From Nitrospirales bacterium (GTDB lineage: Bacteria > Nitrospirota > Nitrospiria > Nitrospirales > UBA8639): a DNA stretch of 52,058 nucleotides. Both the position numbers and the translations under genes were made by a program. Shown here piece after piece: positions 1-8,514 of the stretch. Under the pieces are notes generated by a model. It was not told where the DNA came from. It was given only the letters and a program-made list of their open reading frames with translations, and ran no database searches. The stretch is taken from contig JAJDBR010000244.1 in assembly GCA_029261275.1 (NCBI GenBank), positions 1-52,058 on the forward strand, written 5' to 3'. Numbering within the stretch: the first letter of the stretch is position 1; every line of letters begins with the position of its first letter.

Positions 1-1
1 A

Positions 2-1471
2 TTATTCCTTCATATTGTACGCTTACCTATTCGTTTCCATGATGCGAATAGCTCTGGGCGACTGATGGCACGCGTTGTGAGTGATGTGAATGAAATGGCT
101 AATGCCATCCCGAATGTCCTCAAGGATATGTTTCAACAAGGTTTGACCTTTATCGTCTTAATTAGTGTAGCGTTTTACCGAAATTGGGAATTGGCCTCTG
201 TGGTGTTAGTGTTGATGCCCCTGTCGTCATATGTCTTGATACGTGTGGGGAAACGAATTCGTAACCTTTCCAGGCGAGGGCAGGAATCGATTGGTAGCAT
301 GGCCTCTGTACTTAAAGAAGCTTTTACCGGCATAAAAATTGTCAAAGCCTATGGGCAGGAAGAAAAAGAGGGACAACGATTTTCGGAAATGAATAAGGTC
401 TATCGGAGAGTCCAAGTCAAGTCTTCTCAGGCTTCTGCAATTTCTTCTCCCTTGCTCGAAATCATTGGTGCTTGTGGAATCGCGTTTATTATTTGGTATG
501 GTGGGGGCTTAGTAATTGCTGGAGAAATGTCATCTGGCGATTTCTTTTCCTTCCTGGCTGCCTTATTCATGGCTTACGCTCCAGTACGTAAGTTGTCAGG
601 TGCGAATTCCTCAATTCAACGTGCTTTAGCCGGTGGAAAGCGGGTGTTTTCTGTATTGGACCTTGATAGCGAATTGGCAAAAGATGAAGGAAAACAAATA
701 CTTCCTTTGATTAAACGGCAATTAGCTTTCACCAATGTCAGTTTTTTATATGAAGGGGCCAAAGAACCATCCTTGGATCGTGTGAATCTGACTGTACGGG
801 TCGGCGAAGTCGTCGCCTTAGTGGGAGCCAGTGGCAGCGGTAAGACCACATTGGTGAGTTTGGTGCCACGATTTTATCGTCCGACAGAAGGTCAGGTAAC
901 GATTGATGATATGGACATCCGATCAGTTGATCGATCATCATTACGTCGACAAATCGGTATTGTGTCTCAAGAAACAGTGTTATTTGATGATTTAATTCGG
1001 AATAACATTGCGTATGGAAGGCCGAATGCCACAGAGAGCGAAATTGTTGAGGCCGCGAAGGCGGCTTATGCCTGGGAATTCATTGAACGATTACCCCAAG
1101 GCCTTGATACGTTTGTTGGAGAAAATGGCCTGAAACTATCTGGTGGACAGCGACAGCGGCTGGCCATTGCTCGAGCCATTCTTCGAGATCCACCAATTCT
1201 CATCCTTGATGAGGCGACCTCTGCCTTGGATTCCGAATCAGAAAAACTTGTGCAACAAGCTTTAGCCAATTTAATGAAGGCCCGTACGACCCTGGTGATT
1301 GCCCATCGGCTTTCGACCGTTCAGCATGCCGACCGTTTGGTGGTCATGCAGAAGGGGCGCATAGAAGAAATAGGAACTCATGCTGAACTGTTACAACAGG
1401 GTGGGTTATACACCCGGCTCTATCAAACCCAATTCCAACTGACTCAGCTGGAACCGCTTTCTACTAATTGA
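2..1471 (+). CDS. msbA: MsbA-type lipid A export ABC transporter, 5'-truncated by window edge
   Basis: This is a fused permease/ATPase half-transporter of the lipid-flippase type, which homodimerises in the inner membrane and moves lipid A-core to the periplasmic leaflet. The reading frame is open from base 2, and the residues before the first in-window ATG (position 65) already match the family (DANSSGRLMARVVSDV), so the true start lies upstream. The in-window part holds several membrane segments and then the nucleotide-binding domain: Walker A GASGSGKTT (about 826-852), signature LSGGQRQR (about 1137-1160), Walker B ILILDEATSALD (about 1198-1233) and the H-loop histidine in VIAHRLS. It is followed directly by an acyltransferase and waaA/lpxK, which supports MsbA over a drug exporter. 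A general lipid or multidrug ABC exporter is the alternative. Confidence 0.9.
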   Translation, partial: LFLHIVRLPIRFHDANSSGRLMARVVSDVNEMANAIPNVLKDMFQQGLTFIVLISVAFYRNWELASVVLVLMPLSSYVLIRVGKRIRNLSRRGQESIGSMASVLKEAFTGIKIVKAYGQEEKEGQRFSEMNKVYRRVQVKSSQASAISSPLLEIIGACGIAFIIWYGGGLVIAGEMSSGDFFSFLAALFMAYAPVRKLSGANSSIQRALAGGKRVFSVLDLDSELAKDEGKQILPLIKRQLAFTNVSFLYEGAKEPSLDRVNLTVRVGEVVALVGASGSGKTTLVSLVPRFYRPTEGQVTIDDMDIRSVDRSSLRRQIGIVSQETVLFDDLIRNNIAYGRPNATESEIVEAAKAAYAWEFIERLPQGLDTFVGENGLKLSGGQRQRLAIARAILRDPPILILDEATSALDSESEKLVQQALANLMKARTTLVIAHRLSTVQHADRLVVMQKGRIEEIGTHAELLQQGGLYTRLYQTQFQLTQLEPLSTN

Positions 1472-1495
1472 TCGATTGTCAAACATTAATGGCGT

Positions 1496-2205
1496 ATGGT
1501 GACCTGGATTAAACTTTCCCTTCTTCCCGTTGTTGCAGCCCGGAGTATTCGACTCCTGGGGAAAACGATGGCTTGGACGACAATCGGATGGGAGAAGGTT
1601 GATGCGTTTGCTTGCTCGGAGACGCCTATTATTATTGCCTTTTGGCATGGACGACAGCTCATGATGCCCTTGGCCTATCGTGGAACATCCGCCTCTATTT
1701 TGATTAGTCACCATAGGGATGGAGGGATCATTGCCAACATTATGAAGCAGTTCGGTTTTAACGCGGTTCGTGGGTCGAGTTCACGTAGAGGTACGAATGC
1801 TCTTCGCAAACTTGTGGCGGTGGGCCGACAGGGACAGGATTTAGTCGTCACGCCTGATGGACCCCGTGGTCCGGCTTGTCGGGTTCAGATGGGTGTTGTG
1901 TCTTTAGCCAAGCTCACGGGTTTTCCCATTGTGCCACTTACCCTCGCTTGCTCAAAAAAAAAGTCTTTTCCAGTTGGGATCAATTCCAGATTCCCTTTCC
2001 CTGGACAAAAGGACTCTTTGTTTGGGGAGATCCTATCTGGGTGGCACCTCACCTTAAGAAAGAGGAGGTGGTTGAATATGGCTTGGAATTACAACGTGCC
2101 TTAAATACCTTGACGGAACAAGCCGACCAGGCAGTTCAACATTCTGATCCGGCTGCCTGTTTTCTTCATGCCAGGAACCAAAGTTCCTCCTCCTCTGTTG
2201 GATAA
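1496..2205 (+). CDS. DUF374 lysophospholipid acyltransferase-like protein, split by a -1 frameshift
   Basis: The protein belongs to the DUF374 branch of the LPLAT acyltransferases, found in lipid A gene clusters. The first frame (from 1496) has family hallmarks: WHGR near the N-terminus, SHHRDGG, the GSSSRRG stretch and TPDGPRGPA. It then runs into non-family sequence and stops at 2104. The expected C-terminus (FSSWDQFQIPFPW, WGDPIWVAP, LTEQAD) lies in the -1 frame and stops at 2205. The switch falls on a nine-A run (1954-1962) read TCA AAA AAA AAG, so the dnaX-type heptamer A AAA AAG is in phase. A slip there would give about 236 residues, a normal family length. Explanations are a one-base loss in the assembly, a pseudogene, ribosomal frameshifting or transcript slippage; the sequence alone cannot decide. 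Confidence 0.75.
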
Positions 2206-2212
2206 CGCCTAC

Positions 2213-3628
2213 ATGTTTTGGCTGATTTACAATACATTGTTGATACTGGGTTTCCCAATTATCCTCGGTCTGCTTCTCACAAAGAAAAGATGTCAACGAG
2301 GGCTGTTAGCCAGATTGGGAAAGGTGCCTACGGCTTTGCAGGACCTTCATGGCCAAGTTGTTTGGGTTCATGCGGCGTCGTTGGGAGAGGTCACTGCCAT
2401 TGTCCCCTTGCTCAAAGCCATGAAAAAAGAGGACCCTCATCAAGAATTCCTTGTGTCGACCGTGACTGAAACGGGGCGGGAAATGGTGGTGAAAGAATTG
2501 AATGGGATTGCCACACATTGTTATGCCCCAGTGGATATATGGTGGGCCGTTTCCCGTTATGTTCGTGTCCTTAATCCACGCCTGTTTCTTCTTGTTGAAT
2601 CGGAAATTTGGCCAAATTTATTGATCAGTTTGCAACAGCAGCAAGTGCCCGTGTGTCTGGTGAATGGGCGAATCTCTTCACGATCCTTTTCTCGATATTC
2701 CTTTGTGAAGCGTTTCATGAAAACGATTTGGTCGTCGCTGGATATGGCCTTGATGCAAACGACTCAGGATGCCAACCGGATCAAAGAATTAGGTGCGCAT
2801 TCGAATGTGGTTCACGCGACAGGTAATATGAAATTTGATCTTTCATTTGATCATTCCAAGAATATTGATTTAGCTAAAGCCATTCGAACCTCATTGAAAA
2901 TTCGTGATACGGAATTAGTAATTGTAGCAGGAAGCACGCATCCACAAGAGGAAGAATATCTCTTGGATGCGTATCACACTCTGTGTGACTTACAGAAAAA
3001 TGTCGTCATGGTAATGGCTCCCAGACATATCGAACGGGCTCCAGAGCTTGAAGCGGTCATTGGACGATATGGATTTACTTGTGTTCGAAGAAGTCGAATG
3101 GGCGAGCAAAAAACGGAGTTCACTGCCCATCACACCGCTCGGGTGATTGTGTTAGATTCCAGAGGTGAATTGCCCTATGTGTATAGTTTGGGATTTGTGG
3201 CATTTGTTGGTGGTACTTTGGTTCCTGTAGGTGGGCATAACTTGTTAGAGCCCGCACAATGGGCTCGCCCTGTATTATTTGGCCCATACGTGGATCATTG
3301 CCATGACAGTGCTCATCAATTGCTACAGGCTGGAGGGGCTATTCAAATTCAACAACCCCAAGAATTAGTGGATCATTTCCTTTATCTGTTTGAACATGTG
3401 ACTGTGGCTGATCAAATGGGTACACGGGCCTTTTCGGTGATTCAGGAAAATCGTGGTGTGGTAGAGAAAAATCTCAGGATGATTCGTCAATTGCCGATGT
3501 ATTCAGGTCCTGCGGTATCTAATTCACGTCCTTCCAGAATCGATTCTGCGAGGGAACTTCCAGAAAGCATGGGGAATCGCCATGAATACACGCGGACGAT
3601 TTTTTCCCCACCGTCTTGTGACCGATGA
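2213..3628 (+). CDS. waaA: 3-deoxy-D-manno-octulosonic acid (Kdo) transferase
   Basis: WaaA adds Kdo from CMP-Kdo to lipid IVA at the inner face of the inner membrane. The N-terminal hydrophobic anchor begins MFWLIYNTLLILGFP, followed by the Kdo-transferase N-domain (VWVHAASLGEVTA, with the conserved glutamate of ASLGE) and a GT-B C-domain with FVGGTLVPVGGHNLLEPA near residue 345. I placed the start at 2213 because the anchor begins there and it follows the stop of the preceding gene. An upstream in-frame ATG at 2168 would add 15 polar residues and overlap that gene. Neither start has a clear ribosome site. About 40 residues after the last recognisable family sequence look unconserved and overlap lpxK. 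Only one waaA is seen; whether it adds one or two Kdo residues cannot be read from sequence. Confidence 0.92.
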   Translation: MFWLIYNTLLILGFPIILGLLLTKKRCQRGLLARLGKVPTALQDLHGQVVWVHAASLGEVTAIVPLLKAMKKEDPHQEFLVSTVTETGREMVVKELNGIATHCYAPVDIWWAVSRYVRVLNPRLFLLVESEIWPNLLISLQQQQVPVCLVNGRISSRSFSRYSFVKRFMKTIWSSLDMALMQTTQDANRIKELGAHSNVVHATGNMKFDLSFDHSKNIDLAKAIRTSLKIRDTELVIVAGSTHPQEEEYLLDAYHTLCDLQKNVVMVMAPRHIERAPELEAVIGRYGFTCVRRSRMGEQKTEFTAHHTARVIVLDSRGELPYVYSLGFVAFVGGTLVPVGGHNLLEPAQWARPVLFGPYVDHCHDSAHQLLQAGGAIQIQQPQELVDHFLYLFEHVTVADQMGTRAFSVIQENRGVVEKNLRMIRQLPMYSGPAVSNSRPSRIDSARELPESMGNRHEYTRTIFSPPSCDR

Positions 3629-4760
3629 ACTGATACTCTTATTTGTAGTGAACACCTTCCCTCTTTCTCGTGCCTCCTTCCAACTGCGTATATGGGATTG
3701 GTTCCAACAATACTGCCCATGGGTGTTGCAAGGAATCTCCATGGTCTATGGTATGATCGTCCGAATTCGACGGATCGCGTATTCACGAGAGTGGCTGCGG
3801 TCACAGCATTTACCCAAACCAGTGGTCAGTGTCGGAAATCTCACGGTTGGTGGAACCGGAAAAACGCCATTGGTCATATGGTTAGCCCATCAACTTCATG
3901 CCCAAGGTATGCGAGTGGCGATTTTAAGTCGCGGGTATGGACGGCAGAATGAATCATGTAATCTCATAGTCTCGGATGGGCAGGGGCATGTCAAAGATTG
4001 GCGTGTGTCTGGTGATGAACCCGCGATGATCGCTCATCATTGCCCTTGGGCCATTGTGGCCGTGGGGCCTGATCGATTTCGTCTTGGCCAGTGGGTCTTG
4101 GAACAGACTCCCTGTGATTATTTTCTTTTAGATGATGGCTATCAACATTTGTCATTGTATCGGGATGTGGATGTGGTGTTGTTTGATGCGACCGATGTTC
4201 AGGGGCTTTGCGGGGTTTTGCCAGCAGGTCGATTGAGAGAGCCATTAGAAGCGACGAAAGGGGCTGGGGCGGTGGTGTTTACACGGGCAGACTCCCTTTC
4301 ATCTATTCACGCAGTCCAAGATTGTATTGAAAAAGCTTTAGGGCAATCGATACGTCCCATTATTGTGAAATCCGTTCCCAAGCACATTCAACATATTGTG
4401 ACGGGGCAAATCAGACCATTAACATTCCTACAGAAGACTCCTTTACTGGTTGTGAGTGGGATTGGGAATCCATGCTCGTTCCGTGAATTGTTGTCTGGCT
4501 GTGGATTCGAAGTGTGTGAGGAAATTCGGTTTCCAGATCATTGTTCCTATGGCCAGGACGAGATCAACGTCATTCGAACACACATCGTCGAACCTGGTGA
4601 TATGATTATCATGACGACGGAAAAAGATGCGATGAAACTTCGAGAATGGTTTACGAAGGATGATCCGATTTGGTGCCTTACTACCGATTTAGAGTTTATG
4701 GCTGGTGAACATCATCTTCTCCAGCTTTTGGATACTGCCGGATGTAGGCGAATGAAGTGA
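3582..4760 (+). CDS. lpxK: Tetraacyldisaccharide 4'-kinase
   Basis: LpxK phosphorylates the 4' position of the lipid A disaccharide at the inner membrane, using ATP, to make lipid IVA. The P-loop is VGNLTVGGTGKTP (about residues 84-96) and the family signature LLDDGYQHL follows near residue 185. The hydrophobic amphipathic segment before the P-loop (WVLQGISMVYGMIV) fits the membrane anchor. The ATG at 3582 lies inside the end of waaA, a 47-base overlap that suggests translational coupling. The N-terminal 35 residues exceed the usual family length, so a later start is possible. The downstream heptosyltransferase begins at the base after this stop. Confidence 0.93.
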   Translation: MNTRGRFFPHRLVTDELILLFVVNTFPLSRASFQLRIWDWFQQYCPWVLQGISMVYGMIVRIRRIAYSREWLRSQHLPKPVVSVGNLTVGGTGKTPLVIWLAHQLHAQGMRVAILSRGYGRQNESCNLIVSDGQGHVKDWRVSGDEPAMIAHHCPWAIVAVGPDRFRLGQWVLEQTPCDYFLLDDGYQHLSLYRDVDVVLFDATDVQGLCGVLPAGRLREPLEATKGAGAVVFTRADSLSSIHAVQDCIEKALGQSIRPIIVKSVPKHIQHIVTGQIRPLTFLQKTPLLVVSGIGNPCSFRELLSGCGFEVCEEIRFPDHCSYGQDEINVIRTHIVEPGDMIIMTTEKDAMKLREWFTKDDPIWCLTTDLEFMAGEHHLLQLLDTAGCRRMK

Positions 4761-5885
4761 GTGAGGGTTGAATATGTCTCCTGGTTTCAATGGTTGTGGA
4801 TGAGCCATATCTCACCAAGAAAGATTCTGGTCCGTGTGCCGAATTGGATTGGGGATGCGGTCATGTGCTTGCCGGCGCTTATGGATCTTCGCGATTGTTT
4901 TTCGAAGGCGGATATTACCATCCTAGCAAGGCCAACGATCGCAGAATTACTACGTGAGCAATGCGGGATTAATGATGTCCTAGTTTATGAGCATCGCACG
5001 GTTCATCGAGGACTATTCGGACTCTTGAGGTTGAGCCAAATCATCCGGAAAAGGGCTTTTGATACCGCTGTACTTTTTCAAAATGCGTTTGAAGCGGCAA
5101 TGCTTGCTTCGCTTTCCAATATTCCGACACGAATTGGATATGCGACCGACGGGAGAGGATGGCTCTTATCTCAGTCGGTTCGCCTTCCTGCACCACGATC
5201 CCTACATCAAACTCGCTACTACCAACAACTTGTGCAATCAATCACTCATGTACCGTCGCAAGACCGTATCCCGAAATTGGTTGTAACAGCCAAGGATGAG
5301 TTGGCGTGGAAAGGAAAGATTCCTGAAGAGTTTCTGTCAGCTGAAGCTTTGTTGATTGGGATCAATCCAGGCTCTGTCTATGGTTCCGCCAAGCGGTGGC
5401 TGCCTGAACGATATGCAGAATTAGGTGATCAGGTTGTTGCTCAATTTCGCAAGAAGTATCCAAAATATTCGTCTATTCGTTGTCTCCTCATGGGAGGCCA
5501 AGGAGAGGAAGTTCTTGGAAGAGAGATTGCCAATCGAATGGGTTCAAAGCCCATAGTCTTGTCGGGCCAGACTTCTATTCGAGAGCTGATGAGTATTCTG
5601 AAGCGTTGTGCTGTTCTCGTGACCAACGACACGGGCCCGATGCATATGGCTCAAGCACTTGGGGTGCCAGTCGTGGCTATATTTGGCCCAACGGATCCTG
5701 AAACCACGTGCCCATCAGGTTTGAATCAGTCTTTGATTTGTGCACATGTACGGTGTGCGCCCTGCCTTCTGCGAGCTTGTCCCATTGATCATCGTTGTAT
5801 GAAAGGGATTTCCACAGATCAAGTGATGACGGCTGTGATGAAACAGGTCCATGGGAATTCTGCTTTATCTTCATCAAGCGTGTAG
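4761..5885 (+). CDS. waaF: ADP-heptose:LPS heptosyltransferase II-like (GT9)
   Basis: This is a GT9 glycosyltransferase that transfers L-glycero-D-manno-heptose from an ADP-activated donor to the LPS inner core in the cytoplasm. It carries the WaaF-type start ILVRVPNWIGDAVMCLPAL and the C-terminal donor-site motif TNDTGPMHMAQALGVPVVAIFGPTDP, in which the Asp-x-Gly-Pro-x-His pattern is typical. A GTG at 4761 follows the lpxK stop directly. An ATG at 4800, just before the conserved core, is an alternative with no better ribosome site. A C-terminal Cys cluster (CAHVRCAPCLLRACP) resembles that of other GT9 enzymes. Assignment as the second heptosyltransferase rests on the WIGDAVM motif and on a separate WaaC-type gene downstream. 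Confidence 0.88.
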   Translation: MRVEYVSWFQWLWMSHISPRKILVRVPNWIGDAVMCLPALMDLRDCFSKADITILARPTIAELLREQCGINDVLVYEHRTVHRGLFGLLRLSQIIRKRAFDTAVLFQNAFEAAMLASLSNIPTRIGYATDGRGWLLSQSVRLPAPRSLHQTRYYQQLVQSITHVPSQDRIPKLVVTAKDELAWKGKIPEEFLSAEALLIGINPGSVYGSAKRWLPERYAELGDQVVAQFRKKYPKYSSIRCLLMGGQGEEVLGREIANRMGSKPIVLSGQTSIRELMSILKRCAVLVTNDTGPMHMAQALGVPVVAIFGPTDPETTCPSGLNQSLICAHVRCAPCLLRACPIDHRCMKGISTDQVMTAVMKQVHGNSALSSSSV

Positions 5886-5893
5886 GTTGGAAG

Positions 5894-6484
5894 ATGGCTA
5901 TTGAAATTCGGAAGCATGTCGCGATTTTTTTGGACCGTGATGGGACTTTGAATGAAGATTGTGGATATGTGACCTCCCCCGAACAACTCGTTCTTTTCTC
6001 CGGAGTTCCCGAAGCCATGGCGCGCTTGAATCAATTAGGAGTTCGGGTCATTCTTGTGACCAATCAGTCAGCCATTGGCCGCGGTTTGATGACCATTCAT
6101 GATTTACAACATATTCATCAAGTATTGGCGGATCTTCTTCGTGTCCATGGAGGCCGTATCGATGACATCTATGTTTGCCCTCATCGTCCAGATGAAGGAT
6201 GTGGCTGTCGCAAGCCCCATGTGGCGATGCTTCAACAAGCGGCAGAGCGTTTTTCTCTTGATCTGTCAAAGTGCTATTTCGTGGGAGATAAGTGCAGTGA
6301 TTTGGAAGCAGCAAATAAAGCAGGCGTCACAGGAGTTCTCGTGATGTCAAGTGTCTATAGTGAAGCGGCCCTTCAGGCGAGAGATAATGGACAGTTTCCG
6401 ATTGCTCATGTGGCCCAGACGTTTGTCCAAGCCGTCGACTGGATTGAGAAAGAACTGTGTGTAGACCCCAGTGCGTTACGATAG
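5894..6484 (+). CDS. gmhB: D-glycero-beta-D-manno-heptose-1,7-bisphosphate 7-phosphatase
   Basis: This HAD-superfamily phosphatase removes the 7-phosphate from heptose 1,7-bisphosphate in the ADP-heptose pathway. The HAD motif FLDRDGTLNED gives nucleophile Asp14 and general acid Asp16. The GmhB zinc loop is visible as CPHRPDEGCGCRKP near residue 95, and the last HAD motif as FVGDKCSDLEAA. The ATG at 5894 is preceded by a GGAAG-type ribosome site; an upstream in-frame ATG (5795) lies inside waaF and adds nothing family-like. The gene sits between two heptosyltransferases, which supports the pathway. Histidinol-phosphate phosphatase is the nearest alternative but does not fit the context. Confidence 0.92.
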   Translation: MAIEIRKHVAIFLDRDGTLNEDCGYVTSPEQLVLFSGVPEAMARLNQLGVRVILVTNQSAIGRGLMTIHDLQHIHQVLADLLRVHGGRIDDIYVCPHRPDEGCGCRKPHVAMLQQAAERFSLDLSKCYFVGDKCSDLEAANKAGVTGVLVMSSVYSEAALQARDNGQFPIAHVAQTFVQAVDWIEKELCVDPSALR

Positions 6485-6526
6485 GATCGGCTTTTCAATT
6501 TCAAGGAAAAGGTAGTTGCTATTCGG

Positions 6527-7603
6527 ATGGAAGATGAGAAAAGCACATTCGTTGACCTTTCTCCTCGGCGCATCTTGGTTATCAAGTTAAGTTCTTTAGG
6601 AGATATCGTTCATACGCTTCCTGCGGTTGGGGCGCTCCGGCAGAGATTTCCATTTGCTCAACTGAGTTGGCTCGTGAAATCGCAGTGGGCGTCAATTTTG
6701 GAAGGGAATTCTGATGTCGACCATTTGTGGTCCGTTGATATGTCCTGGCAAATTTGGCCTAGCCTGATCCGAGATCTTCGCCAACGGCAGTATGATCTCG
6801 TGGTGGATTTTCAGGGACTTTTTCGTACAGGGCTTCTCGGCATACTCTCTGGTGCTGACATGCGTGTGGGATTTGAGCAAGCCAGAGAGGGGGCTTCATG
6901 GATGTATACGCATCGGGTCTCCTTGCCAGGAGATCAACAATTTCCCTGGCGACTGCTAGGAGTGCATGCTGTCGATCGGAATTTGGCAATCGCTCGATCT
7001 CTTGGTGCCGATGTCTCTCGACCAATTTTTCATTTTCCAAGATTGGCGGAAGAGGAGAAATATATTTGTGGCCTTTTGTATGAAACTGAAGGTGATGATT
7101 CTATACCTCTCATTGCTTTGGCTCCCTGGAGTCGTTCTGCGTTAAAATCATGGCCACTGGGTCGTTTTGTTCAGTTAGCTGAAGAGCTTGTGGAGATGCG
7201 GACTCTTCGTGTGGTGATAGTTGGTGGACCGGCAGATAGCCAACCGGCAGAAAAATTTAGCCATTTAGAGTCTCAAGGACTTATCAAGTTGGTAGGGAAA
7301 CTCTCGCTTCGTCAATTGCCTGCATTGTTGCGAACAATGAAGCTGGTTATTGGCAATGATTCATCACTCATTCATCTCGCGGCGGGAGTGGGAACGACGA
7401 CCTTGGCGATCTTTGGACCAACGGAACCCAAAGCGACAGGACCCTACCCCTTCGACCGACATTCTGTGCAGCGCCTGGAATTGCCATGTAGTCCCTGTGG
7501 TCAACGAACCTGTCAGAATCCCAACTATTTGGAATGTTTGCATAGCATGTCTGTCAGCTCGGTTCTGGAGAGCGTGCACAAAATAATTGGGCCTCATATT
7601 TGA
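6527..7603 (+). CDS. waaC: LPS heptosyltransferase I-like (GT9)
   Basis: This GT9 enzyme is predicted to add the first heptose to Kdo in the LPS inner core. The N-terminus has RRILVIKLSSLGDIVHTLPAV, where the SSLGD(I/V)VH pattern is characteristic of the WaaC branch. The C-terminal half has IGNDSSLIHLAAGVGTTTLA and FGPTEP, the donor nucleotide site. Length (358 residues) is normal. The gene is 42 bases after gmhB on the same strand. A cysteine-rich stretch near the end (LPCSPCGQRTC) parallels the one in the upstream WaaF-like protein. The assignment relative to the other two GT9 proteins of the cluster is by motif only. Confidence 0.88.
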   Translation: MEDEKSTFVDLSPRRILVIKLSSLGDIVHTLPAVGALRQRFPFAQLSWLVKSQWASILEGNSDVDHLWSVDMSWQIWPSLIRDLRQRQYDLVVDFQGLFRTGLLGILSGADMRVGFEQAREGASWMYTHRVSLPGDQQFPWRLLGVHAVDRNLAIARSLGADVSRPIFHFPRLAEEEKYICGLLYETEGDDSIPLIALAPWSRSALKSWPLGRFVQLAEELVEMRTLRVVIVGGPADSQPAEKFSHLESQGLIKLVGKLSLRQLPALLRTMKLVIGNDSSLIHLAAGVGTTTLAIFGPTEPKATGPYPFDRHSVQRLELPCSPCGQRTCQNPNYLECLHSMSVSSVLESVHKIIGPHI

Positions 7604-7674
7604 TGATCTTTGCGATTCAGGGAAAAGCAATGGGACAATGCGCCGTTGGGGTGGTTGGTTGAAAAGGAGAGGTT

Positions 7675-8445
7675 ATGGGTAAGCGACATGCACGAAACAA
7701 ATTGTCGGCAGTGGTGATTGCCTATAACGACGCTCCCAATATGCGACGGTGTTTAGAAAGTCTGCATTGGGCTGATGAAATTGTAGTCATTGATTCCCAT
7801 AGTACAGATGGAACAACTGAAATTTGCTTGGATTATACCGAACAAGTCTTTCATTATCCGTTTCAAGGGTTTGGGATATTGCGAAATCACGCCATAACCC
7901 ATGCTGCACATGATTGGATTTTTAGCTTGGATACCGATGAATGGGCGACTCTGGAAATCCAGCAGGAAATCGAACATCTTTTGACTCACGATCCTCCAAA
8001 ACAGGCCTATTTTGTGCCCCGCCGGAATTATTTCCTGGGTCGATGGATCAAGCATTGTGGGTGGTATCCCGACTATCGGCAGCCACAATTATTTCATAAA
8101 GCCCATATGCGTTATCGAGAAGACCTAGTGCATGAAGGGTTTGAGGTGACGGGAAAGACAGGGATTCTCCAGTCCTATGTCGAGCAAATTCCTTTTCGAA
8201 CTCTTGATCAATACTTTGCGAAGATGGATCGCTATTCGACTTTAAGAGCCAAAGTGATGCATTCCGAAGGGCGACGTTTTCGTGCACATCAATTGTTCTC
8301 ACATCCGTTGTTTACCTTTTTCAAAATGTTTGTACTTCGTGGAGGAGCTCTTGATCGAAAACCTGGCCTGATTCTTTCTGTCCTCTATGCCTATTATGCA
8401 TTTGTAAAGTACGCCAAGTTATGGGAACTTCAAAGGGACATGTAA
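7675..8445 (+). CDS. WaaE-like family 2 glycosyltransferase
   Basis: A cytoplasmic GT2 enzyme of the WaaE/KdtX type, a group that adds a hexose to LPS inner-core heptose. It shows LSAVVIAYNDAPNMRRCLES, the nucleotide-binding pair WADEIVVIDSHSTDGT and a DXD-type motif SLDTDEWA near residue 83. A His-rich acceptor region follows (IKHCGWYPDYR, EDLVHEGFE). The C-terminus has a hydrophobic stretch near residues 225-250 that may contact the membrane. The ATG at 7675 has a GAGAGG ribosome site. A second WaaE-like paralogue lies at 10466. The actual sugar and acceptor cannot be read from sequence. Confidence 0.82.
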   Translation: MGKRHARNKLSAVVIAYNDAPNMRRCLESLHWADEIVVIDSHSTDGTTEICLDYTEQVFHYPFQGFGILRNHAITHAAHDWIFSLDTDEWATLEIQQEIEHLLTHDPPKQAYFVPRRNYFLGRWIKHCGWYPDYRQPQLFHKAHMRYREDLVHEGFEVTGKTGILQSYVEQIPFRTLDQYFAKMDRYSTLRAKVMHSEGRRFRAHQLFSHPLFTFFKMFVLRGGALDRKPGLILSVLYAYYAFVKYAKLWELQRDM

Positions 8446-8514
8446 GGAAACATGTTCGCTTAATTTTTGATTGCATTCAGGTCGTTGAAGCATGGTCATC
8501 GACCAAAGAGGGAA

